A DNA stretch of 64,000 nt from Actinobacteria bacterium HGW-Actinobacteria-4 (GTDB lineage: Bacteria; Actinomycetota; Actinomycetes; Actinomycetales; Demequinaceae), in the NCBI GenBank assembly GCA_002841315.1, contig PHEW01000009.1:1-64000 (forward strand), in the 5' to 3' direction. The notes below the pieces were generated by a model. The model worked only from the letters and a program-made list of their open reading frames with translations. It was not told the origin of the DNA and ran no database searches. Below are positions 27,675 through 41,466 of this stretch, in pieces. A program made the translations under genes and the position numbers. Every line of letters begins with the position of its first letter. The stretch's first letter is position 1.

Positions 27675-28864
27675 AGGTCTACCTGACTCTCCTCGTCATC
27701 GCCGCGCTCGTGACGTACGTCGCGACCCCAGCGATGCGTCACCTCGCAGTCAAGGTGGGAGCGGTGACGGCTGTCCGTTCGCGCGATGTTCACTCCACCC
27801 CTACGGCGCGTCTGGGCGGCGTCGCTATCTTCTTGGGGCTAGCGGCCGGACTGTTCGCCGCGAGTGCCATTCCGTTCTTGGAGCCCGTGTTCGAGTCCTC
27901 GGGTGCCGTGTGGGCCGTGCTCGGAGGTGCCGCAATGGTGTGCGCGCTGGGGCTCGCCGATGACATCTGGGACCTCGACTGGATGGCCAAACTCGCGGGC
28001 CAGGTGTTGGCAGCGCTCATGATGGCATGGGGCGGCGTGCAGTTGGTGACGGTGCCGATCGCGGGTGTGACCATCGGATCGAGCTACTTGTCGCTCGTGG
28101 TGACGGTTGTGGTGGTGGTGGTCGCCATCAATGCTGTCAACTTTGTGGACGGTCTTGACGGCCTTGCTGCCGGCATGATCGCGATAGGCGGCGCGGCGTT
28201 TCTGACCTATACCTACGTCCTTGCCAGGTCGGCCTCGCCGGGGGACTACTCGTCGCTCGCTACCGTGATCCTCGCAGTGTTGGTGGGTGCCTGCATCGGG
28301 TTCTTGCCGCACAACGTCCACCCCGCGCGCATCTTCATGGGCGACTCCGGGTCGATGGTGCTGGGCCTGTCGATCGCCGCAGCCTCGATCGTGGTCACGG
28401 GTCAGATCGACCCCGAGGTGGTGTCCGAACGCGAACGGATTCCGGCCTTCATTCCCATTGTGTTGCCGCTGATGGTGGTCGCCGTGCCCCTCATCGACAT
28501 GTCGCTCGCCATCGTGAGACGGCTCGCGCGTCTCGAGTCCCCGTTCGCTCCCGACACTCACCACCTTCACCACCGATTGCTACGATTTGGGCACACGCAC
28601 CGCTGGGCGGTGAGTGTGCTCTATCTGTGGACGGCTGTACTGTCCTTTGGAACGGTGTCGCTAGTGTTTGTCGACACCGCTGCGGCGATCGCGCTGATCG
28701 GCGGCGGTGTGGTGGTGGCCGCGTACATCACCTTCTCGCCACGGACGCACGCATTGTTGTCGCGGTTGTGGAGCAAGTTCGGCGACCGCGCCGCCACCTT
28801 TCGTCGTGTGACGCCTGAGGGCCACGTGCCCAAACCTCGACCCAGCATCGGAGACCAACCATGA
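27671..28864 (+). CDS. wecA: Undecaprenyl-phosphate N-acetylglucosaminyl-1-phosphate transferase (WecA/MraY family)
   Basis: 397 aa, about ten membrane segments. It transfers a sugar-1-phosphate from a UDP-sugar to a polyprenyl phosphate, starting cell-wall polymer synthesis. Seen: ADDIWDLDW, NAVNFVDGLDGLAAG (Mg-binding Asp residues), ARIFMGDSGSMVLG and the His-rich HHLHHRLLRFGHTH loop that marks WecA/TagO rather than MraY. Its location just before the atp genes is common in actinobacteria. The exact UDP-sugar is inferred. Confidence 0.88.
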   Translation: MKVYLTLLVIAALVTYVATPAMRHLAVKVGAVTAVRSRDVHSTPTARLGGVAIFLGLAAGLFAASAIPFLEPVFESSGAVWAVLGGAAMVCALGLADDIWDLDWMAKLAGQVLAALMMAWGGVQLVTVPIAGVTIGSSYLSLVVTVVVVVVAINAVNFVDGLDGLAAGMIAIGGAAFLTYTYVLARSASPGDYSSLATVILAVLVGACIGFLPHNVHPARIFMGDSGSMVLGLSIAAASIVVTGQIDPEVVSERERIPAFIPIVLPLMVVAVPLIDMSLAIVRRLARLESPFAPDTHHLHHRLLRFGHTHRWAVSVLYLWTAVLSFGTVSLVFVDTAAAIALIGGGVVVAAYITFSPRTHALLSRLWSKFGDRAATFRRVTPEGHVPKPRPSIGDQP

Positions 28865-29292
28865 CCGCCGAAACCGCCGAATCACGTGTGTACCGGGCGG
28901 CCCTGCGCGCCACCCTCGCCAGCATCGGCGTCCTTGCCGTGGGTGGGGCCGCAGCAGGCTGGGTGATCGCAGGCGGCGCCGGCCTCACGGCGGCGCTCGT
29001 CGGAGCTGGTGTCGCGGCTCTGTCCGGGGCGTCCACCCAGGGCGCGATGATGTACGGCCACCGCAAGGGTGCGAACGCACTCGCGGTCGCGGTATTGGGG
29101 TCGTGGGCCGTCAAGATGTTGCTCATCATTGTGGCTCTGGTGGTGCTCCAGGGGATCGAGGACTTCCACCGGCCGATGTTCGCGGCGGTCGCGATGACGG
29201 GCGTGATTGTCACCCTCGCGATCGACGTCTGGGTGATCCACCGCGCACGGATTCCGTACGCCGAGCCGGGTTCGAATCAGACTCACGAATAG
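28861..29292 (+). CDS. atpI: AtpI-like membrane protein upstream of ATP synthase
   Basis: 143 aa with four hydrophobic segments (around 15-35, 40-60, 75-100 and 105-125). The ATG overlaps the wecA stop (ATGA). Its place before atpB and four-helix layout match the AtpI/UncI group, which helps assemble the c ring or carries Mg2+. Sequence conservation in this group is poor, so the call leans on position. Confidence 0.65.
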   Translation: MTAETAESRVYRAALRATLASIGVLAVGGAAAGWVIAGGAGLTAALVGAGVAALSGASTQGAMMYGHRKGANALAVAVLGSWAVKMLLIIVALVVLQGIEDFHRPMFAAVAMTGVIVTLAIDVWVIHRARIPYAEPGSNQTHE

Positions 29293-29307
29293 GTTAGGCT
29301 TCTAACC
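29292..29307 (+). other. Small hairpin upstream of atpB
   Basis: GGTTAG and CTAACC flank a GCTT loop directly behind the atpI-like stop. It contains TAGGCT, which could serve as a -10 for the atp operon. A role is not established. Confidence 0.35.
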
Positions 29308-29373
29308 AGTCCACAGCGTCCCCGCCTCGGCCAGTTCCACCTGCTTGAGGCTCTCATCCTTTCTGGAGAATCT

Positions 29374-31095
<1,722 letters not shown>

Positions 31096-31099
31096 CGCG

Positions 31100-31912
31100 A
31101 TGAGAGGCAAGAGTCAGGCGTCCCACGATGCCGTGTTGAGGCTGTTCGATCCCGTGGTGACCGCCGCGGGCAAGGACGGACTCATGATCGCGGAGCAGTT
31201 GTTCTCTGTGGTCGACGCGCTGGACTCTTCCGCCTCCTTGCGCCGAGCAATGACTGACCCCGCTCGGCCTGGCACCGACAAGTCCGTGCTGGTGAAGCAG
31301 TTGTTCGCGGGCGTGGACTCACGTGTCGAGGACGTCCTGGTGCAGTTTGTGAGCCAGCGGTGGTCGAGCGAGCAGGATCTTGCTCAGTCGATCGAGAACG
31401 CAGGTGTCAATGCGCTGCTCGCTTACGCCGAGTCTGACAAGACTCTCGCGACAGTTGAGGAAGAACTGTTCCGCATTGAACGACTGCTGGTTGGCGAGCG
31501 GGATCTCCTGGTCGCCATGGGCAACCGTGCCGCCACCAAAGAGACCCGCCTCGAGCTCCTTGACGATGTCCTGGGCGGCAAGCTGGCACCGGTGACGAAG
31601 GCGCTCATGGAGCGTGCCGTGGGAACACCTCGCGGCAATCGCCTTGTGGGCGCCATCAAGTCGATGATGGACGTGGCTGCATGGCGCCGCGAACGGCTCG
31701 TCGCCTGGGTGAGCGCGGCCGTCGAGATGAGCGCGTCGCAACGCAAGCGCCTAGGCACCATCCTCCAGAACATCTACGGGCGCGAGGTCCAAATCAACGT
31801 AGCCGTTGACCCTGCGGTCATTGGCGGCATCCGAGTACAGGTCGGCGCGGAGGTGGTGGACGGTACCGTCCTCACCCGGCTCGACGAAGCACGACGACGA
31901 CTTGTTGGCTAG
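31100..31912 (+). CDS. atpH: ATP synthase F1 subunit delta
   Basis: 270 aa, the longer actinobacterial form (about 180 in E. coli). It caps the F1 head and binds subunit b. The C-terminal motif EVQINVAVDPAVIGGIRVQVGAEVVDGTVLTRL is diagnostic. The extra length is N-terminal. ATG 31100 is 4 bp past the atpF stop, with AGGGG inside the preceding codons. Confidence 0.92.
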   Translation: MRGKSQASHDAVLRLFDPVVTAAGKDGLMIAEQLFSVVDALDSSASLRRAMTDPARPGTDKSVLVKQLFAGVDSRVEDVLVQFVSQRWSSEQDLAQSIENAGVNALLAYAESDKTLATVEEELFRIERLLVGERDLLVAMGNRAATKETRLELLDDVLGGKLAPVTKALMERAVGTPRGNRLVGAIKSMMDVAAWRRERLVAWVSAAVEMSASQRKRLGTILQNIYGREVQINVAVDPAVIGGIRVQVGAEVVDGTVLTRLDEARRRLVG

Positions 31913-31957
31913 TCCAACACCAACAGCCGCTCACGCGGAACTGACAGGAGAGATGTA

Positions 31958-33592
<1,635 letters not shown>

Positions 33593-33595
33593 CCG

Positions 33596-36033
<2,438 letters not shown>

Positions 36034-36036
36034 CTG

Positions 36037-36309
36037 ATGGCTGAGTCCTTGACCGTCGACATCGTGGCTCCCGACAGCGTGCTGTGGGCCGGGCAAGCGG
36101 AGCGCGTCAGCGCCCCCACGGTGGAGGGGGAGATCGGTTTGCTCGCCAACCACGAGCCCATCTTGTCGGTGCTCGGAGCGGGCAACGTTCGCGTGCGGGG
36201 TATCGATGGCCAGGATCACTCGTTCGCGGTGGCGGGAGGCTTCATCTCCTTTGACCACAACACCATTACCGTGGTGGTGGACGAGGCACTTCCCGACCAG
36301 GTGGAGTAG
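36037..36309 (+). CDS. atpC: ATP synthase F1 subunit epsilon, short form
   Basis: 90 aa. Only the N-terminal beta-sandwich domain is present ([49 protein letters not shown]); the C-terminal two-helix domain that acts as a ratchet inhibitor in E. coli (total ~139 aa) is missing. The frame ends cleanly and nucS follows at once, so this is not an obvious recent truncation. Start ATG 3 bp after the atpD stop. Confidence 0.93.
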   Translation: MAESLTVDIVAPDSVLWAGQAERVSAPTVEGEIGLLANHEPILSVLGAGNVRVRGIDGQDHSFAVAGGFISFDHNTITVVVDEALPDQVE

Positions 36310-36311
36310 CC

Positions 36312-37007
36312 GTGCGCGTGGTGATCGCGCAGTGTGCGGCTCGCTACAGCGGCCGGCTTAATGCGCACCTCCCACGCGCCACTCGGGCTATCATGGTGAA
36401 GGCCGACGGCTCGGTGTTGTTGCACTCCGATGGTGGCTCGTACAAGCCGCTGAACTGGATGAGCCCGCCGTGCACGTTGCGAGAGTCGGAGCCGCTGTCC
36501 GATCCCGCAGCCGCTGGCGTGGTGCGCGTGTGGACCGTCCAGCACGGCAAGACCGACGATCGCCTTGAGATTGACATCTTTGAGATCTTCTCGGATACCG
36601 AACACGAACTGGGCGTTGACCCCGGCCTGATCAAGGACGGCGTCGAGTCCCACCTCCAAGAGTTGCTCGCCGACCATATTGCGCTGTTGGGTGCAGGGCA
36701 TTCGCTGGTACGCCGCGAGTTCCCCACGGCGATTGGCCCTGTCGATATTCTGGCGCGCGACCAGGCTGGGCGTGCCGTCGCCGTGGAGATCAAGAGGCGC
36801 GGCGACATCGACGGCGTCGAGCAGTTGACTCGCTACTTGGAGTTGCTCAACCGCGACCCGTTGCTCGCGCCTGTGGTCGGCGTGTTCGCGGCGCAGGAGA
36901 TCAAGCCACAGGCACGTGTGCTCGCGGAGGACCGCGGGATCCGCTGCCTGGTGCTCGACTATGAGGCCATGCGCGGACTCGACGACGTCACCGCCCGGCT
37001 GTTCTAG
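36312..37007 (+). CDS. nucS: Mismatch-specific endonuclease NucS/EndoMS
   Basis: 231 aa from GTG. It cleaves both strands at mismatches and replaces MutS/MutL in most actinobacteria and some archaea. N-terminal dimer/DNA-binding part begins [20 protein letters not shown]; the C-terminal RecB-like nuclease core is seen in [15 protein letters not shown] and [23 protein letters not shown], with the D, E and K of the active site. Position just behind atpC is the usual one. Confidence 0.94.
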   Translation: MRVVIAQCAARYSGRLNAHLPRATRAIMVKADGSVLLHSDGGSYKPLNWMSPPCTLRESEPLSDPAAAGVVRVWTVQHGKTDDRLEIDIFEIFSDTEHELGVDPGLIKDGVESHLQELLADHIALLGAGHSLVRREFPTAIGPVDILARDQAGRAVAVEIKRRGDIDGVEQLTRYLELLNRDPLLAPVVGVFAAQEIKPQARVLAEDRGIRCLVLDYEAMRGLDDVTARLF

Positions 37008-37037
37008 CGAGCGGCACTGCCGGTTCCGCACACTTGT

Positions 37038-37043
37038 TACGCT
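37038..37043 (+). promoter_or_regulatory. -10 box, leaderless layout, of the 195-aa membrane protein
   Basis: TACGCT ends 6 nt before the ATG at 37050; no ribosome site is visible. Confidence 0.5.
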
Positions 37044-37049
37044 CTAGCC

Positions 37050-37637
37050 ATGACGCAATCGGCATCGAGGAGCAAGCCTAAGAACGTGCGCCAAGGACTG
37101 TCACGGTACGAGCCCGGTGCTCACCTGTGGGCTCCCTTTGTGGTGCACTTCCGTGGCGGAGTCGCGAGCCTACTCGCGTTCGTGATCGCGTACTTCGCGA
37201 CGGTTCCCTTGGAAGACGCCATGGCGCTGTTGACCTTGGGGGCGTACACCATCGTGCCGGCAGCGGGTGCGCTCTATGCGACGGTGTGGGGCTTCATGAG
37301 CGTCGCGATCCTTCACCGCCTCAGGTACCGTGACCGGCTGCGATTGCACTTCGCGTGGTACGCGGGAGTAGGTGCTGTGGCCTTGACACTGTTTGCGCTC
37401 GCAACCTTGGCGGTCTCTCGAGGAATCGCGACCGGCTACTACGATCCGTCTACCTCCCCTCTGTTCCTCGCGTTCCTGGCGGGCGCGCCCGTGGTGGGAG
37501 CCGCGGGGGCGGTGTTCGGGCGGTGGGTCATCGACAAGGGCATCATCTGGCATCGCTGGATTGTGCGCGAGCCCCTTCCTGACGTGTTCACGTTTGTCGA
37601 GGGAAAGCACGACAAGGACGACTTCAAGCGCCTCTAG
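37050..37637 (+). CDS. Hypothetical membrane protein
   Basis: 195 aa with about four hydrophobic segments (GVASLLAFVIAYFATV, LLTLGAYTIVPAAGALYATVWGF, YAGVGAVALTLFALATLAV, LFLAFLAGAPVVGAAGAVFG). Termini are charged and probably cytosolic; the C-terminus ends EGKHDKDDFKRL. I do not recognise a family. Its gene is monocistronic and lies between nucS and the GH1 gene. Confidence 0.7.
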   Translation: MTQSASRSKPKNVRQGLSRYEPGAHLWAPFVVHFRGGVASLLAFVIAYFATVPLEDAMALLTLGAYTIVPAAGALYATVWGFMSVAILHRLRYRDRLRLHFAWYAGVGAVALTLFALATLAVSRGIATGYYDPSTSPLFLAFLAGAPVVGAAGAVFGRWVIDKGIIWHRWIVREPLPDVFTFVEGKHDKDDFKRL

Positions 37638-37691
37638 GTCACTGATCGCAAGTGCTGCAATGTGCCGAAGGACGTGAGGAGGTCGGCGCAT

Positions 37692-37703
37692 CGAAACGTT
37701 TCG
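37692..37703. promoter_or_regulatory. Perfect LacI-family operator before the GH1 gene
   Basis: CGAAACGTTTCG is an exact 12-bp palindrome with the CG centre typical of LacI-family operators. It sits 3 bp upstream of the -10 box and 15 bp before the start codon, so a bound repressor would block RNA polymerase. No LacI gene is adjacent; the regulator must act from elsewhere. Confidence 0.7.
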
Positions 37704-37705
37704 GC

Positions 37706-37711
37706 TACACT
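37706..37711 (+). promoter_or_regulatory. -10 box of the GH1 gene, leaderless layout
   Basis: TACACT followed by 7 nt and ATG 37719, with no ribosome site. The LacI-type operator occupies the spacer just upstream. Confidence 0.6.
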
Positions 37712-37718
37712 CGTCCGC

Positions 37719-39146
37719 ATGACTGAAACTCCCCGCACGTTCCCCGCAGACTTCCTGTTCGGCGCCGCCACCGCGTCCTATCAAATCGAGGGGGCCGTCA
37801 ACGAAGACGGTCGCGGCCCGTCCATCTGGGACACCTTCTCGCACACGCCAGGACGCACCCACAACGGAGACACCGGCGACGTGGCCGACGACCACTATCA
37901 CCGCTACGCGGCCGACGTCGCGATCATGAAGGAACTAGGACTCCAGGCGTACCGGTTCAGCTTCGCGTGGCCGCGGGTCCAGCCCACCGGATCGGGGGAG
38001 TGGAACCAGGCAGGCTTTGACTTCTATCACAAACTGCTCGACGAGCTTGAAGCCGCAGGCATCAAGCCCATCGCCACCTTGTACCACTGGGATCTGCCGC
38101 AAGCGCTCGAGGACCAAGGCGGCTGGCCCAACCGCGAGACGGTGTACCACTTCGAGACGTACGCCGCGAAGATGGCGGAAGAGTTCGGAGACCGCATCGA
38201 CACCTGGACCACGTTCAACGAGCCGTGGTGCACGGCGTTTCTGGGATATTCGTCTGGAGCTCACGCGCCTGGCCGTGGAGAACCTGCGGCATCCCTTGCG
38301 GCTATGCACCACCTCAACCTCGCACACGGGCTCGCGGGCCGTGCCATCCGCGCGCAGAACCCGTCTGCCCAGATCAGCTATGTGCTCAACGCCCACGTCC
38401 CGCGCGTGTGGGATCCCGCCAACCCGCTCGACATCGCCGCAGCGACGCTCATCGACGGGCTCGCCAACCGGGTGTGGTTCGAGCCCGTGGTGCACGGAAA
38501 GTACCCCCAGGACGTCATTGAAGCCACCAAGGACATCACGGACTGGTCCTTCGTCCACGACGGAGACCTAGACCTCTGTAAGGGACCCCTCGACTTCATC
38601 GGCGTGAACTACTACTCGAGCCACATGGTGCGTCACAACGAGCACCCTGACCGCTCCACGGGAGCCGACGGTCACGGCACCACGCAGTTCTCCTGCTGGC
38701 CCGGTGCCGATCACGTCGAGTTCATGCCGCTCGTTGGCCCACGGACCTCGATGGGCTGGAACGTCGACCCAAGCGCGTTCACGGGACACCTGCTCCGCAT
38801 GGCCCGTGACACCGGCATGCCCTTGATCGTGACCGAGAACGGTTCCGCGTGGGAGGACACGGTCAGCGCCGACGGGCGCGTCCACGACCCCGAGCGCACC
38901 GCCTACATTCACGACCACCTTGGTGCCGTGCTCGACGCAATCGACCAAGGTGCCGACATTCGCGGCTACATGGTGTGGTCCTTCATGGACAACTTCGAGT
39001 GGGGCCGCGGTTACTCCAAGCGCTTTGGCGTGATCCGCGTGGACTATGACACCCAGGAGCGCATCTGGAAGGACTCGGCGTACTACTACCAGGCCGTCCT
39101 GCGCGAGCGTGCGCTGGTTGAGCCAGACGCCGTCACGCCGTCATGA
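37719..39146 (+). CDS. GH1 beta-glucosidase
   Basis: 475 aa, cytosolic (no signal peptide). It hydrolyses beta-glucosides such as cello-oligosaccharides to glucose. Acid/base Glu at about residue 168 in TFNEPWC, nucleophile Glu about 373 in VTENGSAWED, N-terminal FPADFLFGAATASYQIEGAV, and the aglycone motif WSFMDNFEWGRGYSKRFG. The open frame reaches back to 37662, but that part holds the promoter and operator; ATG 37719 is the sensible start. Beta-galactosidase or fucosidase side activity is common in the family. Confidence 0.93.
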   Translation: MTETPRTFPADFLFGAATASYQIEGAVNEDGRGPSIWDTFSHTPGRTHNGDTGDVADDHYHRYAADVAIMKELGLQAYRFSFAWPRVQPTGSGEWNQAGFDFYHKLLDELEAAGIKPIATLYHWDLPQALEDQGGWPNRETVYHFETYAAKMAEEFGDRIDTWTTFNEPWCTAFLGYSSGAHAPGRGEPAASLAAMHHLNLAHGLAGRAIRAQNPSAQISYVLNAHVPRVWDPANPLDIAAATLIDGLANRVWFEPVVHGKYPQDVIEATKDITDWSFVHDGDLDLCKGPLDFIGVNYYSSHMVRHNEHPDRSTGADGHGTTQFSCWPGADHVEFMPLVGPRTSMGWNVDPSAFTGHLLRMARDTGMPLIVTENGSAWEDTVSADGRVHDPERTAYIHDHLGAVLDAIDQGADIRGYMVWSFMDNFEWGRGYSKRFGVIRVDYDTQERIWKDSAYYYQAVLRERALVEPDAVTPS

Positions 39147-39187
39147 GCTGAGTCACGACGCCTCGGGGGCGGTTTGCACCCGCCGGT

Positions 39188-39193
39188 TAGAAT
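39188..39193 (+). promoter_or_regulatory. -10 box, leaderless layout, of the 102-aa protein
   Basis: TAGAAT lies 7 nt before the ATG at 39201 with no ribosome site between. Confidence 0.55.
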
Positions 39194-39200
39194 GGTCACC

Positions 39201-39509
39201 ATGCCGTCCAAGCGCCGCTCGACCAAGCGCCCCTATCACCAGCCGCATCCCGAACTCGACGTGGAGCGCGTGCGGGGCGGTGGGTCGCGCACGGAAATAG
39301 GCCCTGGCGGCGAGGAGTATCACGTCGCGATTCCGCGTCCCACCGACAAGACGTACGTGTGCCCCAGTTGTAGCCGTGACATACCGCCCCGCACCCAACA
39401 CATCGTGGCGTGGGCGTCCGACGGCCTGTTTGGGGTTGAGGCCGCCGCTGCAGCACGTCGTCACTGGCACACGCACTGCTGGGAGACGTTTGGGAGGCGC
39501 CGTGGCTGA
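39201..39509 (+). CDS. Small zinc-ribbon-like hypothetical protein
   Basis: 102 aa. The N-terminal half is basic and Pro/Gly-rich (PSKRRSTKRPYHQPHPE). The C-terminal half contains YVCPSCSRDIPPRTQHIVAW and later RRHWHTHCW, giving CxxC plus His/Cys ligands that suggest a single zinc site. Proteins of this size and pattern occur widely in actinobacteria, some labelled ATP/GTP-binding without evidence. Function unknown. It overlaps the next gene by 8 bp. Confidence 0.7.
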   Translation: MPSKRRSTKRPYHQPHPELDVERVRGGGSRTEIGPGGEEYHVAIPRPTDKTYVCPSCSRDIPPRTQHIVAWASDGLFGVEAAAAARRHWHTHCWETFGRRRG

Positions 39510-40245
39510 GGACGCACCGATGGAAGAGATTCGCTCCATGACCGTCCTTCCTGCCGTGCGCGAGGACATCACCCTGGTCACGGAAGATGGACTCGAACTG
39601 GTGGGTGAACTCGCGACGCCGGTCTCCGGCGAGATCGACGCGACGCTGATCACCCTCCACCCGCTGCCCACTCACGGCGGCTTCATGGATTCCCACGTGC
39701 TCCGCAAGGCCGCGTGGCGCCTGCCTCACCTCGCCAACATCGCCGTGCTGCGGTTCAACACCCGCGGGACGAGTTCGCCTCGCGGGACATCACAAGGCGA
39801 GTTTGACGGGAAAGGGGCCGAAGGCGCCGACCTGCGAGCCGCCGTTGCTTTCGCCAAGGAACGTGGGCTCCCCAACCGATGGTTGGTGGGCTGGAGCTTC
39901 GGCACGGAGGTGACGCTGATGGACGGCGCGGATCAGGATGTCAACGGCGCGATCCTGCTGTCTCCACCGCTCCACCGGGCTGGACAAGAGCACCTGCACG
40001 CCTGGTCGGAGACGGGCAAGCCCGTCACGGTGCTCGTACCAGAGCACGACGACTTTCTGCAGCCTCCCGCTGCGATGACCCGGTTCGCGCCGCTCACGCA
40101 GGCCAAGGTGGTACCGGTGGCGGACGCCAAGCACCTATGGGTGGGGGAGAAGTTCGTGCGGATCGTCCTGGACGCGATTGTGGCCCAAGTGGTTCCGCAT
40201 CGCGCGCCGCTGCCTACCGAAGTGCCCACGGAGCTCGTCGCATGA
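39502..40245 (+). CDS. Alpha/beta-hydrolase, dienelactone-hydrolase-like
   Basis: 247 aa from GTG 39502, which has GGGAGG 5 nt upstream inside the preceding gene; the frame further back is noise. Fold elements: TLITLHPLPTHGGFMDS, VLRFNTRGTSSPRG, LVGWSFGTEVTL (nucleophile Ser in GWSFG), LVPEHDDFLQPP (acid) and VADAKHLW (His). This matches small acyl-peptidase/hydrolase-like proteins such as COG2945. Substrate unknown. Its stop overlaps the next hydrolase gene (ATGA). Confidence 0.78.
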   Translation: MAEDAPMEEIRSMTVLPAVREDITLVTEDGLELVGELATPVSGEIDATLITLHPLPTHGGFMDSHVLRKAAWRLPHLANIAVLRFNTRGTSSPRGTSQGEFDGKGAEGADLRAAVAFAKERGLPNRWLVGWSFGTEVTLMDGADQDVNGAILLSPPLHRAGQEHLHAWSETGKPVTVLVPEHDDFLQPPAAMTRFAPLTQAKVVPVADAKHLWVGEKFVRIVLDAIVAQVVPHRAPLPTEVPTELVA

Positions 40246-41030
40246 ACACCGTGATCCCTGCTGGTACGCCCGTGGTGTTCGTGAACGCGTTTCCCGTGGA
40301 CCGTGCACAGTGGGAACCGTTGATCGCGGTTCTTGCTGAAGCCCACCCGGACCTCGGCGACATCATCACGTTCGACGTCCCCGGCATCGGCGACATGCCC
40401 CTTGTCGATGAGGAGCCCACCCTCGAACTCATTGCTGACGGCGCGGTTGCGGCCATGCGGGAGGTCACGGGCCATGATGCCGCGATCTGGATCGGTTGCT
40501 CGATGGGCGGCTACATCGCCATGGCGATCGCCGAGCGTGATGCCGATGCCGTGGCCGGGCTGGGATTGCTGGGCACCAGGTCGACGGCCGACGACGATGC
40601 GGGCGTGGCGAAGCGGCTCAGCGTCGCTAGCGATCTCGAGGGCAAACCCGGAGCGAGCGACCCCCACGGCATGGCTGAGGGACTCGTCGGCACGCAAGGG
40701 TCAGAACGCGCGGCGCTGGTGGATTACGTGGCGGAGAACATCGCCCGCCACGCCGGCGACGGGATCGCCTGGGGTCAGCGCGCCATGGCCGTGCGCCCGG
40801 ACCGCACGGAGGTGCTGCGAGGGCTCGATGTTCCCGCAGTGGTGATCCGTGGCGAGCGCGACGCGGTGGTGAGCCGCGAGGACGCCCTGACCATGGCATC
40901 GGCCCTCGGTGTGGAACTCGTGGAACTCGCCGGGGTAGGTCATCTCAGTGCCCTCGAGGATCCCGCTGCGGTAGCGAGGGCCCTCGCGCCGCTGTTTGCC
41001 GCAACGCGCCGGAAAGCTAGCGGCTCCTAG
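40242..41030 (+). CDS. Alpha/beta-hydrolase fold protein
   Basis: 262 aa. Nucleophile motif IGCSMGGYIAMAIAE, acid Asp in VIRGERDAVVS, and base His in LAGVGHLSALEDP complete a classic triad; the N-terminal PVVFVNAFPVDRAQWEPLI is the oxyanion-side strand. Close to the esterase/haloperoxidase-like group. Coupled to the preceding hydrolase by a 4-bp overlap. Its 3' end overlaps the convergent gene by 4 bp. Confidence 0.8.
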   Translation: MNTVIPAGTPVVFVNAFPVDRAQWEPLIAVLAEAHPDLGDIITFDVPGIGDMPLVDEEPTLELIADGAVAAMREVTGHDAAIWIGCSMGGYIAMAIAERDADAVAGLGLLGTRSTADDDAGVAKRLSVASDLEGKPGASDPHGMAEGLVGTQGSERAALVDYVAENIARHAGDGIAWGQRAMAVRPDRTEVLRGLDVPAVVIRGERDAVVSREDALTMASALGVELVELAGVGHLSALEDPAAVARALAPLFAATRRKASGS

Positions 41031-41452
41031 ACCCAGTCGTTGCCGGCAGCCAGGCGCTTCGCCAGTGCCGTCTCGATGGGCATGGACTCGCCGTCCCGGC
41101 CGCCCTTGCCGAGTTCGAGCGGCGGCTCCGCAGGCTCCACGTGGGTTCCGGTGAAGTGCGACATAAACCGGCGCGGTGCAGTCAAGACATAGAAGACCCC
41201 ATCCGTGCTGACGCCCACGCTGCGGTCCTTCTTGAGGTACCAGCCGTAGATGTGGGTGCGATAGCGCGCGTTGCCGTCGTAGGTACGCGCGCTGAACTGC
41301 ACGGGTGTGATGCCAGCCGCGGTGGCACGGTCAGCGAACTCGCGCACCATCTTCGCGGCGACAAGGGTCTCGCCGTGGCGCTTGCGAGCCAGGGCATCCG
41401 CCTTCTTGAGCGCAGCCTCTCCGCGCTGTTCCGGCCACGACTGGTCAGCCAT
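41027..41452 (-). CDS. Hypothetical protein with wide charge distribution
   Basis: 141 aa. Soluble, with an N-terminal helix rich in Ala/Lys/Arg (RGEAALKKADALARKRHGE) and an aromatic central part (YRTHIYGWYLKKDRSVGVSTDGVFYVLTAP). No family is recognised. It starts 15 bp after the coiled-coil gene, with TAGGGT 11 nt before the ATG, so it could have its own near-leaderless promoter. Confidence 0.65.
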   Translation of the reverse strand: MADQSWPEQRGEAALKKADALARKRHGETLVAAKMVREFADRATAAGITPVQFSARTYDGNARYRTHIYGWYLKKDRSVGVSTDGVFYVLTAPRRFMSHFTGTHVEPAEPPLELGKGGRDGESMPIETALAKRLAAGNDWV

Positions 41453-41466
41453 GAGCGGCTGGCACC

